A stretch of DNA of 16,596 nt from an uncultured Chitinophagaceae bacterium (GCA_937919945.1 CALESY010000157.1:1-16596), one strand, 5' to 3'. Shown: positions 1-6,930, numbered from the stretch's first letter. Translations and numbers: made by a program. Notes: generated by a model from the sequence alone, not told the origin.

Positions 1-384
1 CGTACCTATGCGCCGGTTGTATTAAAGATATTACAACAGCATTTTGATAAAATACATGGTATAATACACTGTAGTGGTGGTGGGCAGAGCAAAGTATTGC
101 ATTATTTACCATCGCCATTGAGGGTTGTAAAAAACAATTTATTACCTATTCCGCCGTTATTTACCATGATTCAGGAATCTGCTGGTACAGCATGGAAAGA
201 AATGTATCAGGTATTTAATATGGGGCAGAGACTGGAGATATATACAGACAGAGAAACTGCAGATTCAATTGTTGACATATCAAAATTTTTCAATATAGAT
301 GCTCAGATTTCGGGATTTGTAGAAAAAAATGACAAAAAAGAAGTGATAATTGAAAGTCGGCATGGGGGTTTTAGCTATTCTTAA
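1..384 (+). CDS. purM: Phosphoribosylformylglycinamidine cyclo-ligase (AIR synthase), C-terminal part
   Basis: The gene enters from the left edge and only its last 127 codons are here, read in frame 1 to the TAA at 382-384. PurM closes FGAM to 5-aminoimidazole ribonucleotide using ATP in cytoplasmic purine synthesis. The visible part matches the C-terminal domain of Bacteroidota PurM: RTYAPVV near the edge, a HCSGGGQSKVLHY loop, LLPIPPLF, then the highly typical YQVFNMGQRLE stretch and a closing SKFFNIDAQISG segment. An internal ATG at 97 is not the start, because the homologous sequence continues upstream to base 1. No strong terminator follows; a weak hairpin lies at 421-439. The identification is by recognition of family motifs, without an alignment. 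Confidence 0.9.
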   Translation, partial: RTYAPVVLKILQQHFDKIHGIIHCSGGGQSKVLHYLPSPLRVVKNNLLPIPPLFTMIQESAGTAWKEMYQVFNMGQRLEIYTDRETADSIVDISKFFNIDAQISGFVEKNDKKEVIIESRHGGFSYS

Positions 385-420
385 CGTTTTGCTATAGTAG
401 ATAATTTAGAATTTCAATAC

Positions 421-439
421 TTGGCACAGTGTGTGCTAA
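421..439 (+). other. Small imperfect hairpin between purM and the next gene
   Basis: Bases 421-428 can pair with 432-439 (eight pairs including one G-T) around a three-base loop. There is no T-run after it, so it is a poor intrinsic terminator. It lies 37 to 55 nt after the purM stop and 30 nt before the next ATG, so it could be a 3' end stabiliser or part of a leader. The role is unknown. Confidence 0.3.
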
Positions 440-468
440 TAAAACATAAAAACTAAACAAATCGGTAT

Positions 469-1299
469 ATGAATATTAAAATCATCCTACTGAGCATAGT
501 AGCAATAGCTTTAGCCGCTACTACAAATGCCCAAGACAAAATATACATGCGCAACGGCGATGTTATTGATGCTAAAGTATCTGAAATAGGAACACGTGAC
601 ATTTCATATAAAAAATATGACAATCTTACAGGCCCTAACTACAGAATTGCAAAAGCAGATGTATTGCGTGTGGAGTATGAAAATGGTAGTGAAGACATCA
701 TTAATCGTAGCGATGTACGCATGAGAAATGGCAAAGTAGAAAAACTAAAATATGGTAAAAACATTATTGCTATTGCTCCTGTGCAAGTCTCCAATGCAGG
801 TATAGGTGCAGGTTTGAGCTACGAGAGAGTTTTGGACAAAAAAGGCATTATCAGTTTATACATACCTGCTGCAGTTGGCTTTATTAGCGACAACGTTAGT
901 CAGTATAGTTCTATGAGTGGTACATATATAACTAATAATGAAACATATACCAACTTTATGGTGATGCCTGGTGTTAAGATATACCCTACCGGTAGTAAAG
1001 GAAAAGTTAGATATAGTGTAGGCCCTAGTTTAGCTGCTTTGTTTGGCAGAGATTACACTAGTTATTCCCGCTTTGTAGGATATGATAATTTTGGGAACCC
1101 AATATATACTAATAACAGGGGAGACCGCTTTGCATTAGGTGTGATGGTTAATAATACATTGAATATGCAACCTACACCACGCCTGTATTTAGGTTTGGAA
1201 TTAGGTCTAGGTATGTCATATATTAACCAGATTAATGGAGCTAATGATGACCAAATGGGGTTCGCACAGTTTGCATTCAAATTAGGTTACAGGTTTTAG
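469..1299 (+). CDS. Exported predicted outer-membrane beta-barrel protein with N-terminal Bacteroidota nucleation-like module
   Basis: A 276-residue protein of unknown function. Residues 1-21 form a signal peptide (MNIK, hydrophobic core, ATTNAQ cleavage region). Residues about 22-75 carry a short module with the pattern D-x-I-x-M-x-N-G-D-V-I-x-A-K-V, then ISYKKYDN, GPNYRI and V-x-Y-E-N-G, which I recognise as recurring at the N-terminus of many exported Bacteroidota proteins. Residues about 100-276 alternate polar and aromatic/aliphatic residues with Gly-rich turns and end in FKLGYRF, a C-terminal aromatic signature typical of outer-membrane barrels. The gene stands alone after purM and faces a lipoprotein gene across a shared terminator. 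A near-consensus promoter (TAATTTAG, one mismatch) lies near 404. Localisation is inferred; function cannot be assigned. Confidence 0.75.
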   Translation: MNIKIILLSIVAIALAATTNAQDKIYMRNGDVIDAKVSEIGTRDISYKKYDNLTGPNYRIAKADVLRVEYENGSEDIINRSDVRMRNGKVEKLKYGKNIIAIAPVQVSNAGIGAGLSYERVLDKKGIISLYIPAAVGFISDNVSQYSSMSGTYITNNETYTNFMVMPGVKIYPTGSKGKVRYSVGPSLAALFGRDYTSYSRFVGYDNFGNPIYTNNRGDRFALGVMVNNTLNMQPTPRLYLGLELGLGMSYINQINGANDDQMGFAQFAFKLGYRF

Positions 1300-1319
1300 T
1301 TGAAACTTGATACATAAGT

Positions 1320-1352
1320 AATAAGGCTTTGCAGCATTTGCAAAGCCTTATT
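1320..1352. terminator. Bidirectional intrinsic terminator between convergent genes
   Basis: A perfect 13-bp inverted repeat (1320-1332 with 1340-1352) encloses a seven-base loop. The outer pairs are A-T, so either strand ends in a U-rich tail: TTCTTTTATTT follows on the plus strand. It sits 20 nt after the stop at 1299 and 25 nt beyond the stop of the minus-strand lipoprotein gene, so it can end both transcripts. Confidence 0.88.
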
Positions 1353-1377
1353 CTTTTATTTGAAGAGGTGTTGATAT

Positions 1378-1944
1378 TTAGTTCGTTGTTATAGGACTTG
1401 CCTGCACTTTGAATGTACCAAACATCTGAAGTCTGGTATTACTATCGGGGTACTTTGTAAAATGCCCTACAACACGGTAGAAAATGGTATCCTGTATAAA
1501 GTAGCTCTTAAAATCTTTATCTACTAAAGAGCCATCGATTTCCTTTGAACCTTTAGGTATACCGAATTTATACGCAGCTAACTCTTCGGGTTGTCCTTTT
1601 GCAGAAATGTATATCCATAGGCTATCAACATAGTCAAGATTGCTAGTGGGAGGGCTTAATAGTTTAATACCTAAGCGGGCAGGTTTTGCACTTATGAGCC
1701 TGTCTGTAGTAGTATTATTATCTTTCAAAAAGTCGCCTATATAGGTTGGGCTGCCAAAAGCGGGCAAACCTATCTTAGCGCCACCAGCCGGCACAGGTAC
1801 GCCAGGTATATAAGGCACATCCAATTCTTCATTATACTCTACGTTTTTAGTAATAATAGTGGCTTGTTGGGCTACTTCTTTAATTTTCTTACATGATGCA
1901 AACAATACTAGAGTAGCACATAATGCCATTATGGGTTTCTTCAT
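1378..1944 (-). CDS. Hypothetical lipoprotein
   Basis: A 188-residue protein starting at the ATG at 1942-1944. The N-terminus is a lipoprotein signal: MKKP, a hydrophobic stretch and the lipobox LFASC, with acylated Cys18. The residues after the cysteine are Lys-Lys-Ile-Lys, not the acidic run associated with surface export of lipoproteins in this phylum, so attachment on the periplasmic side is the simpler guess. The mature part has a Pro/Gly-rich stretch (VPYIPGVPVPAGG, near residues 43-55) followed by a region that could be a beta-sandwich with repeated short strands (LWIYISAK, FIQDTIFYRVVGHF). I do not recognise a named family. It is transcribed away from mtaB and converges on the barrel gene. 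Confidence 0.7.
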   Translation of the reverse strand: MKKPIMALCATLVLFASCKKIKEVAQQATIITKNVEYNEELDVPYIPGVPVPAGGAKIGLPAFGSPTYIGDFLKDNNTTTDRLISAKPARLGIKLLSPPTSNLDYVDSLWIYISAKGQPEELAAYKFGIPKGSKEIDGSLVDKDFKSYFIQDTIFYRVVGHFTKYPDSNTRLQMFGTFKVQASPITTN

Positions 1945-2008
1945 AAAATGATTTTAATCGAATTTACATAAAAACAATATTACCGCAAAGTATATGCAAC
2001 AAGCTTCG

Positions 2009-2016
2009 TAAATTTG
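2009..2016 (+). promoter_or_regulatory. -7 promoter element of mtaB
   Basis: TAAATTTG is an exact match to the Bacteroidota sigma-ABfr -7 consensus TAnnTTTG. It ends 13 nt before the mtaB ATG, implying a leader of only a few bases. No clear TTG -33 element is visible at 17-23 nt upstream. Confidence 0.6.
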
Positions 2017-2029
2017 CTCATTATTTTTT

Positions 2030-3307
2030 ATGCAACAGTTAAAAACAGTAGCATTTCATACCCTTGGCTGCAAGCTCAACTACTCCGAAACGAGTACCCT
2101 TAGCCGAATGCTTGAAAATGATGGCTTTGTGAAGCGCGAGTTTGACGAGCAGGCGGATGTGTATGTCATCAATACATGCTCTGTTACCGAAAACGCAGAC
2201 AAAGAATGCCGCCAATTGGTACGTCGAATACAACGCCGCGCACCAGAGGCTATGGTAGTAATAACAGGCTGCTATGCACAGCTAAAACCTAAAGAAATTG
2301 CTGAAATTGAGGGTGTAGATTTGGTATTGGGTGCAGCTGAAAAGTTTAATTTAACACAACACCTGCAAGGGCTTACAAAAGGAGATAGTGCTAAAATATG
2401 CAGTTGTGATATAGAAGAGGTACAGGGATTCAACAGCTCATACTCTATCAACGATCGTACACGTACCTTTCTGAAAGTGCAAGACGGGTGCGACTACAAT
2501 TGCAGCTTCTGCACCATACCTCTGGCACGTGGGCATAGCCGTAGTGATAGCATCAGTGGTGTATTGCAAAACGTAGCAGCACTGGCACAAAAAGGCACCA
2601 AGGAAATAGTACTGACAGGCATCAACCTTGGTGATTTCGGCAAGGGCAATGATGGTGGTAAGCGTACGGAAAGCAATTTTTACGAATTGATACAGGCTTT
2701 GGAAAAGTTTAACGGTATAGAACGCTACCGTATATCATCCATTGAACCAAACCTACTAACAAATGAGATAATAGAATTTGTGGCAAGTAGCAAAAAGTTT
2801 ATGCCGCACTTTCATATACCCTTGCAAAGTGGTAATAATAAAATACTGGCTGCTATGAGACGGCGTTACAAGCGAGAGTTGTATGCCGAACGGGTAGCCT
2901 ATATAAAAGAACTGATGCCCCATTGCTGTATAGGAGTAGATGTAATAGTAGGCTTCCCTACAGAAAGCGATGAAGACTTTGCAGATACATTCAACTTCCT
3001 GCATGATATAGATATATCTTACCTGCACGTGTTTACCTATAGCGAACGTGCTAATACCTATGCTTTGGAGCTGAAGCCTATAGTGCCTATACACATACGC
3101 CACGAGCGTAATAGAATACTACGCAACCTTAGCTATCAGAAGATGCAATATTTTGCAGCGCAATACAATGGCCAAACACGCCCGGTACTGTTTGAAGGTG
3201 CAGATAAAAACGGTATGATGGAAGGCTACACCGATAACTATATAAAAGTACAAACACCTCACCGCCAGGAATGGGCTAATAATATTGTAAATTGGACACT
3301 CAATTAA
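2030..3307 (+). CDS. mtaB: tRNA (N6-threonylcarbamoyladenosine(37)-C2)-methylthiotransferase
   Basis: A 425-residue radical-SAM enzyme that adds a methylthio group to t6A37 of ANN-decoding tRNAs, giving ms2t6A. The N-terminal methylthiotransferase domain has its three cluster cysteines: Cys14 in TLGCKLN, Cys50 in INTCSVT and Cys81 in TGCYAQ. The radical-SAM domain has Cys154-x3-Cys158-x2-Cys161 (GCDYNCSFC), followed by IPLARGHSRS. HIPLQSG and GVDVIVGFPTE further on are typical of the family. The C-terminal part (about 370-425) is a TRAM-like tRNA-binding domain. TLGCKLN with HSRS favours MtaB over MiaB or RimO. The start agrees with the family N-terminus and a -7 element at 2009. It is a single gene with no obvious terminator before the next start at 3361. 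Confidence 0.93.
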   Translation: MQQLKTVAFHTLGCKLNYSETSTLSRMLENDGFVKREFDEQADVYVINTCSVTENADKECRQLVRRIQRRAPEAMVVITGCYAQLKPKEIAEIEGVDLVLGAAEKFNLTQHLQGLTKGDSAKICSCDIEEVQGFNSSYSINDRTRTFLKVQDGCDYNCSFCTIPLARGHSRSDSISGVLQNVAALAQKGTKEIVLTGINLGDFGKGNDGGKRTESNFYELIQALEKFNGIERYRISSIEPNLLTNEIIEFVASSKKFMPHFHIPLQSGNNKILAAMRRRYKRELYAERVAYIKELMPHCCIGVDVIVGFPTESDEDFADTFNFLHDIDISYLHVFTYSERANTYALELKPIVPIHIRHERNRILRNLSYQKMQYFAAQYNGQTRPVLFEGADKNGMMEGYTDNYIKVQTPHRQEWANNIVNWTLN

Positions 3308-3360
3308 CTTACAGCATTTCTTCATTAACACAGCTTTAAAATTCCCTATCTTGGCAATGA

Positions 3361-3810
3361 ATGAAAAAGCTATTGCTATATGGTACAATACTGGCGTTGC
3401 TGACGATACTGCTGCAACTGGCTGAATACCGCTTTTTGGTGATTGATCACACAGTAGAACTGTATGTTGGCATTGTGGCATTGATATTTGTAGTGCTTGG
3501 TGTGGTAATGGGCAAAAAACTGACAACACCTAAAGAGGTAGTAGTAGAAAAATTAATATCTGTATCTTCTAATCCATCCCTACCCTTTTTGGTAAATGAA
3601 ATGGTGCTGGATAAATTGGGTATCAGCAAGCGAGAGCATGAGATATTATTATTAATAGCTGAGGGTATGAGCAATCAGGAAATTGCTGACAAGAGTTTTG
3701 TATCTATCAATACGGTAAAAACCCATGTATCAAATATACTGGTAAAGCTGGATGTGAAACGGAGAGTACAAGCCATACAGAAAGCAAGGGAATTGGGTAT
3801 AGTTCCATAA
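3361..3810 (+). CDS. Small membrane-tethered LuxR-type transcriptional regulator
   Basis: A 149-residue protein with two hydrophobic helices (about residues 3-26 and 33-51) followed by a linker and a C-terminal LuxR/GerE helix-turn-helix (about 84-146). The HTH shows the standard pattern: L-S/T-x-R-E-x-E-I-L as ISKREHEILLL, then AEGMSNQEIAD, and the recognition helix in VSINTVKTHVSNILVKLDV. There is no receiver, PAS or other sensor domain, so any signal would have to act through the membrane segments or a partner. The topology puts the HTH in the cytoplasm. The next gene, 111 nt downstream, is a DUF4199 membrane protein, and the gap holds a 17-bp direct repeat, a plausible binding site. The target and signal are unknown. 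A near-consensus -7 (TATCTTGG, 3347-3354) precedes the ATG. Confidence 0.85.
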   Translation: MKKLLLYGTILALLTILLQLAEYRFLVIDHTVELYVGIVALIFVVLGVVMGKKLTTPKEVVVEKLISVSSNPSLPFLVNEMVLDKLGISKREHEILLLIAEGMSNQEIADKSFVSINTVKTHVSNILVKLDVKRRVQAIQKARELGIVP

Positions 3811-3815
3811 CGCTC

Positions 3816-3832
3816 CACCCGAAAGCATGAAA
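3816..3832 (+). repeat. Direct repeat copy 1 upstream of the DUF4199 gene
   Basis: CACCCGAAAGCATGAAA, six bases after the LuxR-type regulator stop. It matches copy 2 at 16 of 17 positions, and the two copies start 39 nt apart. Candidate operator of the adjacent regulator; this is inference from position. Confidence 0.65.
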
Positions 3833-3854
3833 AAAGGACTATAAAAACGAAAAT

Positions 3855-3871
3855 CACCCGAAAGTATGAAA
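3855..3871 (+). repeat. Direct repeat copy 2 upstream of the DUF4199 gene
   Basis: CACCCGAAAGTATGAAA, differing from copy 1 only at position 11. Its centre lies about 30 nt before the probable -7 element at 3893, a usual place for an activator site. Confidence 0.65.
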
Positions 3872-3892
3872 GCCAAAAACTACTGCTGACCT

Positions 3893-3899
3893 TACTTTG
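3893..3899 (+). promoter_or_regulatory. Probable -7 element of the DUF4199 gene
   Basis: TACTTTG resembles TAnnTTTG with one spacer base missing. It ends 22 nt before the ATG at 3922 and lies just downstream of the direct repeats. Weaker than the exact matches elsewhere in the window. Confidence 0.4.
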
Positions 3900-3921
3900 C
3901 CTAAAACTAAAACAAAGTATT

Positions 3922-4455
3922 ATGAAAAAAATTGTTCTTACATACGGTATCATTTCGGGAGTTATTTTGGGTGTATTGTTAGCCCTTACTGCTCCTTTAT
4001 GGCAAAACGGAACCATCACATTCGAGAATGGAATGTTCTTTGGCTTCACTTCTATGATATTAGGTTTCAGTCTGATATATTTTGCATTAGCCAACTTTAA
4101 GAAAAATAATGTTAGCCTTAGTTTCAAACAAGGGCTTACAATGGGATTACTGATTACTGTAATAGGTTGTTTGATGTATGCTGCTGTATGGATGGTATTG
4201 TACGAAACTATGTTTTCGGACTTCTCTACCAAATACACTGCTTACATGACTGAACAAATAAATGCTTCATCTAAAACCGCCGCACAAAAAACAAAAGAAA
4301 TAGATGCGATAACCAAAGATTTTGCTATGTATGACAGTAATGCGTTATACCGTTTCGGGCTTACTTTTATGGAGCCATCAATAGTTGGTGTTTTGATAAC
4401 ACTCATTGCCACACTAATATTGAAAACAAAAAGAAAACAAACCTTAGCAGCATAA
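3922..4455 (+). CDS. DUF4199 family four-helix membrane protein
   Basis: A 177-residue integral membrane protein. Hydrophobic helices lie at about residues 3-26, 35-58, 69-95 and 150-170. The loop between helices 3 and 4 (about 96-148) is hydrophilic and charged, with a TAAQKTKEIDA stretch that may be helical. The size, the FFGFTSMILGFSLIYFA second helix, the FKQGLTMGLLIT third helix and the ALYRFGLTFMEPSIVGVL final part fit DUF4199, a Bacteroidota-restricted family without known function. The C-terminus is Lys/Arg-rich and likely cytoplasmic. The gene lies directly after a membrane-bound LuxR-type regulator and behind a direct repeat, so it may be its target. It ends in a strong terminator at 4477-4507. 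Confidence 0.82.
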   Translation: MKKIVLTYGIISGVILGVLLALTAPLWQNGTITFENGMFFGFTSMILGFSLIYFALANFKKNNVSLSFKQGLTMGLLITVIGCLMYAAVWMVLYETMFSDFSTKYTAYMTEQINASSKTAAQKTKEIDAITKDFAMYDSNALYRFGLTFMEPSIVGVLITLIATLILKTKRKQTLAA

Positions 4456-4468
4456 GCTGCGTATTCAA

Positions 4469-4476
4469 TAATTTTG
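4469..4476 (+). promoter_or_regulatory. -7 promoter element of the RibD-like reductase gene, touching the terminator
   Basis: TAATTTTG is an exact TAnnTTTG match that runs straight into the left arm of the terminator hairpin. Initiation about seven bases later would start the RNA inside that arm, so the new transcript could not form the full hairpin. Confidence 0.55.
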
Positions 4477-4507
4477 TCCCTCTTGAAAAAACAAGAGGGA
4501 TTTTTTT
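4477..4507 (+). terminator. Intrinsic terminator of the DUF4199 gene, abutting the next ATG
   Basis: A perfect 9-bp stem (4477-4485 with 4492-4500) with an AAAAAA loop is followed by seven T residues (4501-4507). The start codon of the next gene is the very next base. The right arm contains AGAGGGA, which resembles a Shine-Dalgarno sequence at a usable distance from that ATG. Confidence 0.9.
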
Positions 4508-5041
4508 ATGCACGATAGGAAATTGATACTGTTTATCGCTTGCAGCCTTGATGGTTTTATAGCAGAAACTGATGGCGGATTGGGATGGCTCGACATAGTG
4601 ACAACTGAAGGAGAAGATTATGGGTATAGTAAAATTGTAGCGCAAACAGACACATTTATATTAGGACGCAAAACGTATGATAAGGTACTTACATTCGGTA
4701 TGCCCTTCCCGCACGACGACAGGCAAACCTATGTAATAACACGTACTGCTAAAACATCTGATAATAACCTGCATTTTTACAACGGCTCATTATCAGGCTT
4801 GCTAAATACACTGCAAGCATCACCGGGCAAAGACATACATCTTGATGGTGGTGGCGAACTTATTAAAGCATTCATGCAGGAAAACCTGATAGATGAATAC
4901 ATCATTTCAATTATACCCACATTATTAGGCAGTGGTATCCCATTGTTTATTGCCAGCGAAAAGCCAAGAATAGACCTGCAATTAATTGATACGAAAACTT
5001 TCCCTAGCGGATTGGTACAACTACATTATAAAAAGAAATAA
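4508..5041 (+). CDS. Dihydrofolate reductase-fold protein (RibD C-terminal domain family)
   Basis: A 177-residue cytoplasmic NAD(P)H-dependent reductase-like protein of the YwjB/YyaP type; the substrate is unknown. The start fits the family: RKLILFIACSLDGFIAE, then GGLGWL near residues 24-29. TFILGRKTYDKVL follows near 48-60 and YVITRT near 75-80, as in the DHFR/RibD fold. The cofactor-side motif IHLDGGGELIKAFMQ lies near 115-129, followed by IDEYIISIIPTLLGSGIPLF, the family hallmark. It is not the folate enzyme FolA by these motifs. The ATG directly follows a terminator T-run, and its own -7 element is at 4469-4476, giving a leader of about 25 nt or less. The next gene starts 59 nt downstream. 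Confidence 0.88.
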   Translation: MHDRKLILFIACSLDGFIAETDGGLGWLDIVTTEGEDYGYSKIVAQTDTFILGRKTYDKVLTFGMPFPHDDRQTYVITRTAKTSDNNLHFYNGSLSGLLNTLQASPGKDIHLDGGGELIKAFMQENLIDEYIISIIPTLLGSGIPLFIASEKPRIDLQLIDTKTFPSGLVQLHYKKK

Positions 5042-5046
5042 GGCAA

Positions 5047-5072
5047 TTTTACATATTGCTTTAGATGTAAAA
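5047..5072. repeat. 8-bp inverted repeat upstream of the metallopeptidase gene
   Basis: TTTTACAT (5047-5054) and ATGTAAAA (5065-5072) are perfect inverted repeats separated by ten bases. No T-run follows on the plus strand, so it is not a typical terminator for the preceding gene. It ends 28 nt before the next ATG and could be an operator or leader hairpin. Confidence 0.35.
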
Positions 5073-5100
5073 AATTAGCGTTATATAAATTTTCATCTTT

Positions 5101-5946
5101 ATGCGTTGGAAAGGAAGAAGACAAAGTGATAATGTAGAAGATGTAGGACGTGGCGGCGGACGCACCATAGTAGGCGGTGGTATTGGTGTACTGATTATTG
5201 CTGCTATTGTGTACTTTATGGGTGGCGACCCTAACCAGATACTGCAACAAGCAGGTACAGGAGTACAAACAACCAACGAAGCGTTGGAAGATAGCCCTGA
5301 AAGAAGAGAAGCCAAAGAATTTGCAAGTGTAGTACTAGGCGATACAGAAGATGTATGGAATAAGCTTTTTGCCGACATGGGCGAACAGTACAAAGAACCT
5401 AAGCTAACATTATTTACAGGCGAGGTACAGTCTGCTTGTGGCATGGCAGGTGCAGCTACAGGTCCGTTTTATTGCTCAGCAGATGATAAAGTGTATATAG
5501 ACCTATCCTTTTACGATGTGTTGAAAAATAAGCTTAACTCACCGGGAGATTTTGCAATGGCATACGTAATAGCACACGAAGTAGGTCATCATGTGCAACA
5601 CCTGATGGGTATTACTGATAAAGTACACGCTATGCGCGAACGGTTGAGCGAAGCGGAATACAACAAACTATCTGTAAAACTTGAATTGCAGGCAGATTTC
5701 TTTGCAGGTGTGTGGGCACACCATGCACAGCAAATGAAGAATATACTGGAAGAAGGAGATATTGAAGAAGCGCTGAACGCAGCACATGAAATTGGCGATG
5801 ACAGATTACAACAAAGGTCTGGCGGACGTGTAGTGCCCGATGCTTTTTTACATGGCACATCAGCACAAAGAATGCGTTGGTTTAAAAAGGGTTTTCAGAC
5901 GGGCGATATAAGCTTGGGAAATACCTTCGATGCTTCCGAGTTGTAA
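5101..5946 (+). CDS. Membrane-anchored neutral zinc metallopeptidase (YpfJ-type)
   Basis: A 281-residue predicted zinc peptidase. The first 20 residues are basic and Gly-rich (MRWKGRRQSDNVEDVGRGGG), followed by one membrane helix at about 21-41. The catalytic domain then faces the periplasm. The zinc motif is H159-E160-V-G-H163 (AHEVGHHVQH), with the likely third ligand Glu195 in ELQADFFAGVWAHHA. FTGEVQSACGMAG and GPFYCSADDKVYIDLSFY before it, and HGTSAQRMRWFKKGF at the end, are all typical of the family. The biological substrate is not known. The reading starts 59 nt after the reductase gene. It converges on the outer-membrane protein gene, with two bases between the stop codons and no hairpin there. 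Confidence 0.9.
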   Translation: MRWKGRRQSDNVEDVGRGGGRTIVGGGIGVLIIAAIVYFMGGDPNQILQQAGTGVQTTNEALEDSPERREAKEFASVVLGDTEDVWNKLFADMGEQYKEPKLTLFTGEVQSACGMAGAATGPFYCSADDKVYIDLSFYDVLKNKLNSPGDFAMAYVIAHEVGHHVQHLMGITDKVHAMRERLSEAEYNKLSVKLELQADFFAGVWAHHAQQMKNILEEGDIEEALNAAHEIGDDRLQQRSGGRVVPDAFLHGTSAQRMRWFKKGFQTGDISLGNTFDASEL

Positions 5947-5948
5947 AC

Positions 5949-6773
5949 CTATTCATAATAGTCGTTGTACTGTGCCTGATTGGGTATGCCCATAGTAGCT
6001 ATGCGTAATGCTATACCCAGATTTACAAAACCACGATACTGGTCTTTACGTGTACCGTAGCCTGTTGATGCGTGTACCTGAAAATCGTTACTGATAAAAT
6101 AATACAAGCCCACACCTATGTTGTTGTACAGGTAGCGGCGATTGTAGTTGCCGAATGTTTCTGCATACGCACCCAATGTTGGCGTAAGGCGCACGTTTGT
6201 GCGAAAGGAATACAGTGCTGTAGCAGGAGTAGCATTGCCGCTGAAGTCAACCCCAAGGTTTGCTGCCATAGATACAATATACGTAGGCTCATAACCCAAC
6301 AACAATATCGCCCTTGTAGCCATATTTCGTGTTAGGTAGTCTTGCGATTGTGCTTTCAATTTTACCAACCCTTGTAAGCCTACGGATGGGCTTACCGAAC
6401 TACCCTCGCTGATGGTATAGCGCACACCTAATGCTGCAAGGCTTATGCCTGACATAGGCATATTCCTATTATTGATTTCTACCTTATCGTTGCGGGTTTC
6501 TGTCAGCAGGTTCAGTTCCAGTTTATCTGTAATACCATAACATACAAGCATATCTGCATATGCAAACTTGTTGTAGTATGCAGAGGTATCGTCGCTTCTG
6601 CCATCTACGCCACGGTAGCCATCTATGTGAAATTGCAGGACGCCTTTACCTACCGTGTTGGGTGCAATCGTTACACCCGGGCGAACAGAACGGATAGCAG
6701 GTGTGTATTGTGCTGTAGCAGGTATGGCTATCAGCAGCATACATACTGCCACTATGTGTTTAGCTGTGTACAT
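5949..6773 (-). CDS. Outer-membrane transporter-like beta-barrel protein
   Basis: A 274-residue protein starting at the ATG at 6771-6773, with a signal peptide (residues 1-22, ending IPATAQ). The mature part is made of alternating amphipathic strands with repeated patterns such as GVLQFHIDGYRG, ADMLVCYGITDKLELNLLTE, ISLAALGVRYTI, NIGVGLYYFISNDFQVHAS and GFVNLGIALRI. This fits the family of putative phenol-degradation MetA-like outer-membrane channels (Phenol_MetA_deg, PF13557), which in Bacteroidota is usually annotated only as transporter. No substrate can be inferred from neighbours. The C-terminus continues about 18 residues past the last evident strand (GIPNQAQYNDYYE), unlike barrels that end in an aromatic residue within a strand. 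It converges on the zinc peptidase gene. Confidence 0.72.
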   Translation of the reverse strand: MYTAKHIVAVCMLLIAIPATAQYTPAIRSVRPGVTIAPNTVGKGVLQFHIDGYRGVDGRSDDTSAYYNKFAYADMLVCYGITDKLELNLLTETRNDKVEINNRNMPMSGISLAALGVRYTISEGSSVSPSVGLQGLVKLKAQSQDYLTRNMATRAILLLGYEPTYIVSMAANLGVDFSGNATPATALYSFRTNVRLTPTLGAYAETFGNYNRRYLYNNIGVGLYYFISNDFQVHASTGYGTRKDQYRGFVNLGIALRIATMGIPNQAQYNDYYE

Positions 6774-6930
6774 ATAGATGACTGTAAAAATATCATAATA
6801 CTTTCATACTCTTTGTTATTCATTGGTTAATGAAACCCTGCTTTTTGTATAATATGCAGAAAAGACATATCAAGCATTTCCATACAATAGTTGCGGGCAT
6901 TTAGCTATTTTTACGCTATCAATTACAAAC

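Noticed and set aside
2756..3529. Minus-strand open frames of 115 and 136 codons opposite mtaB and the LuxR-type gene.
   Set aside because: Both overlap well-supported genes and show the Tyr/Cys/His-rich composition of antisense frames.
3816..3871. Direct repeat considered as the edge of a CRISPR array or an attachment site.
   Set aside because: Only two copies, 22 bases between them, no third copy, no cas gene and no integrase or tRNA nearby.
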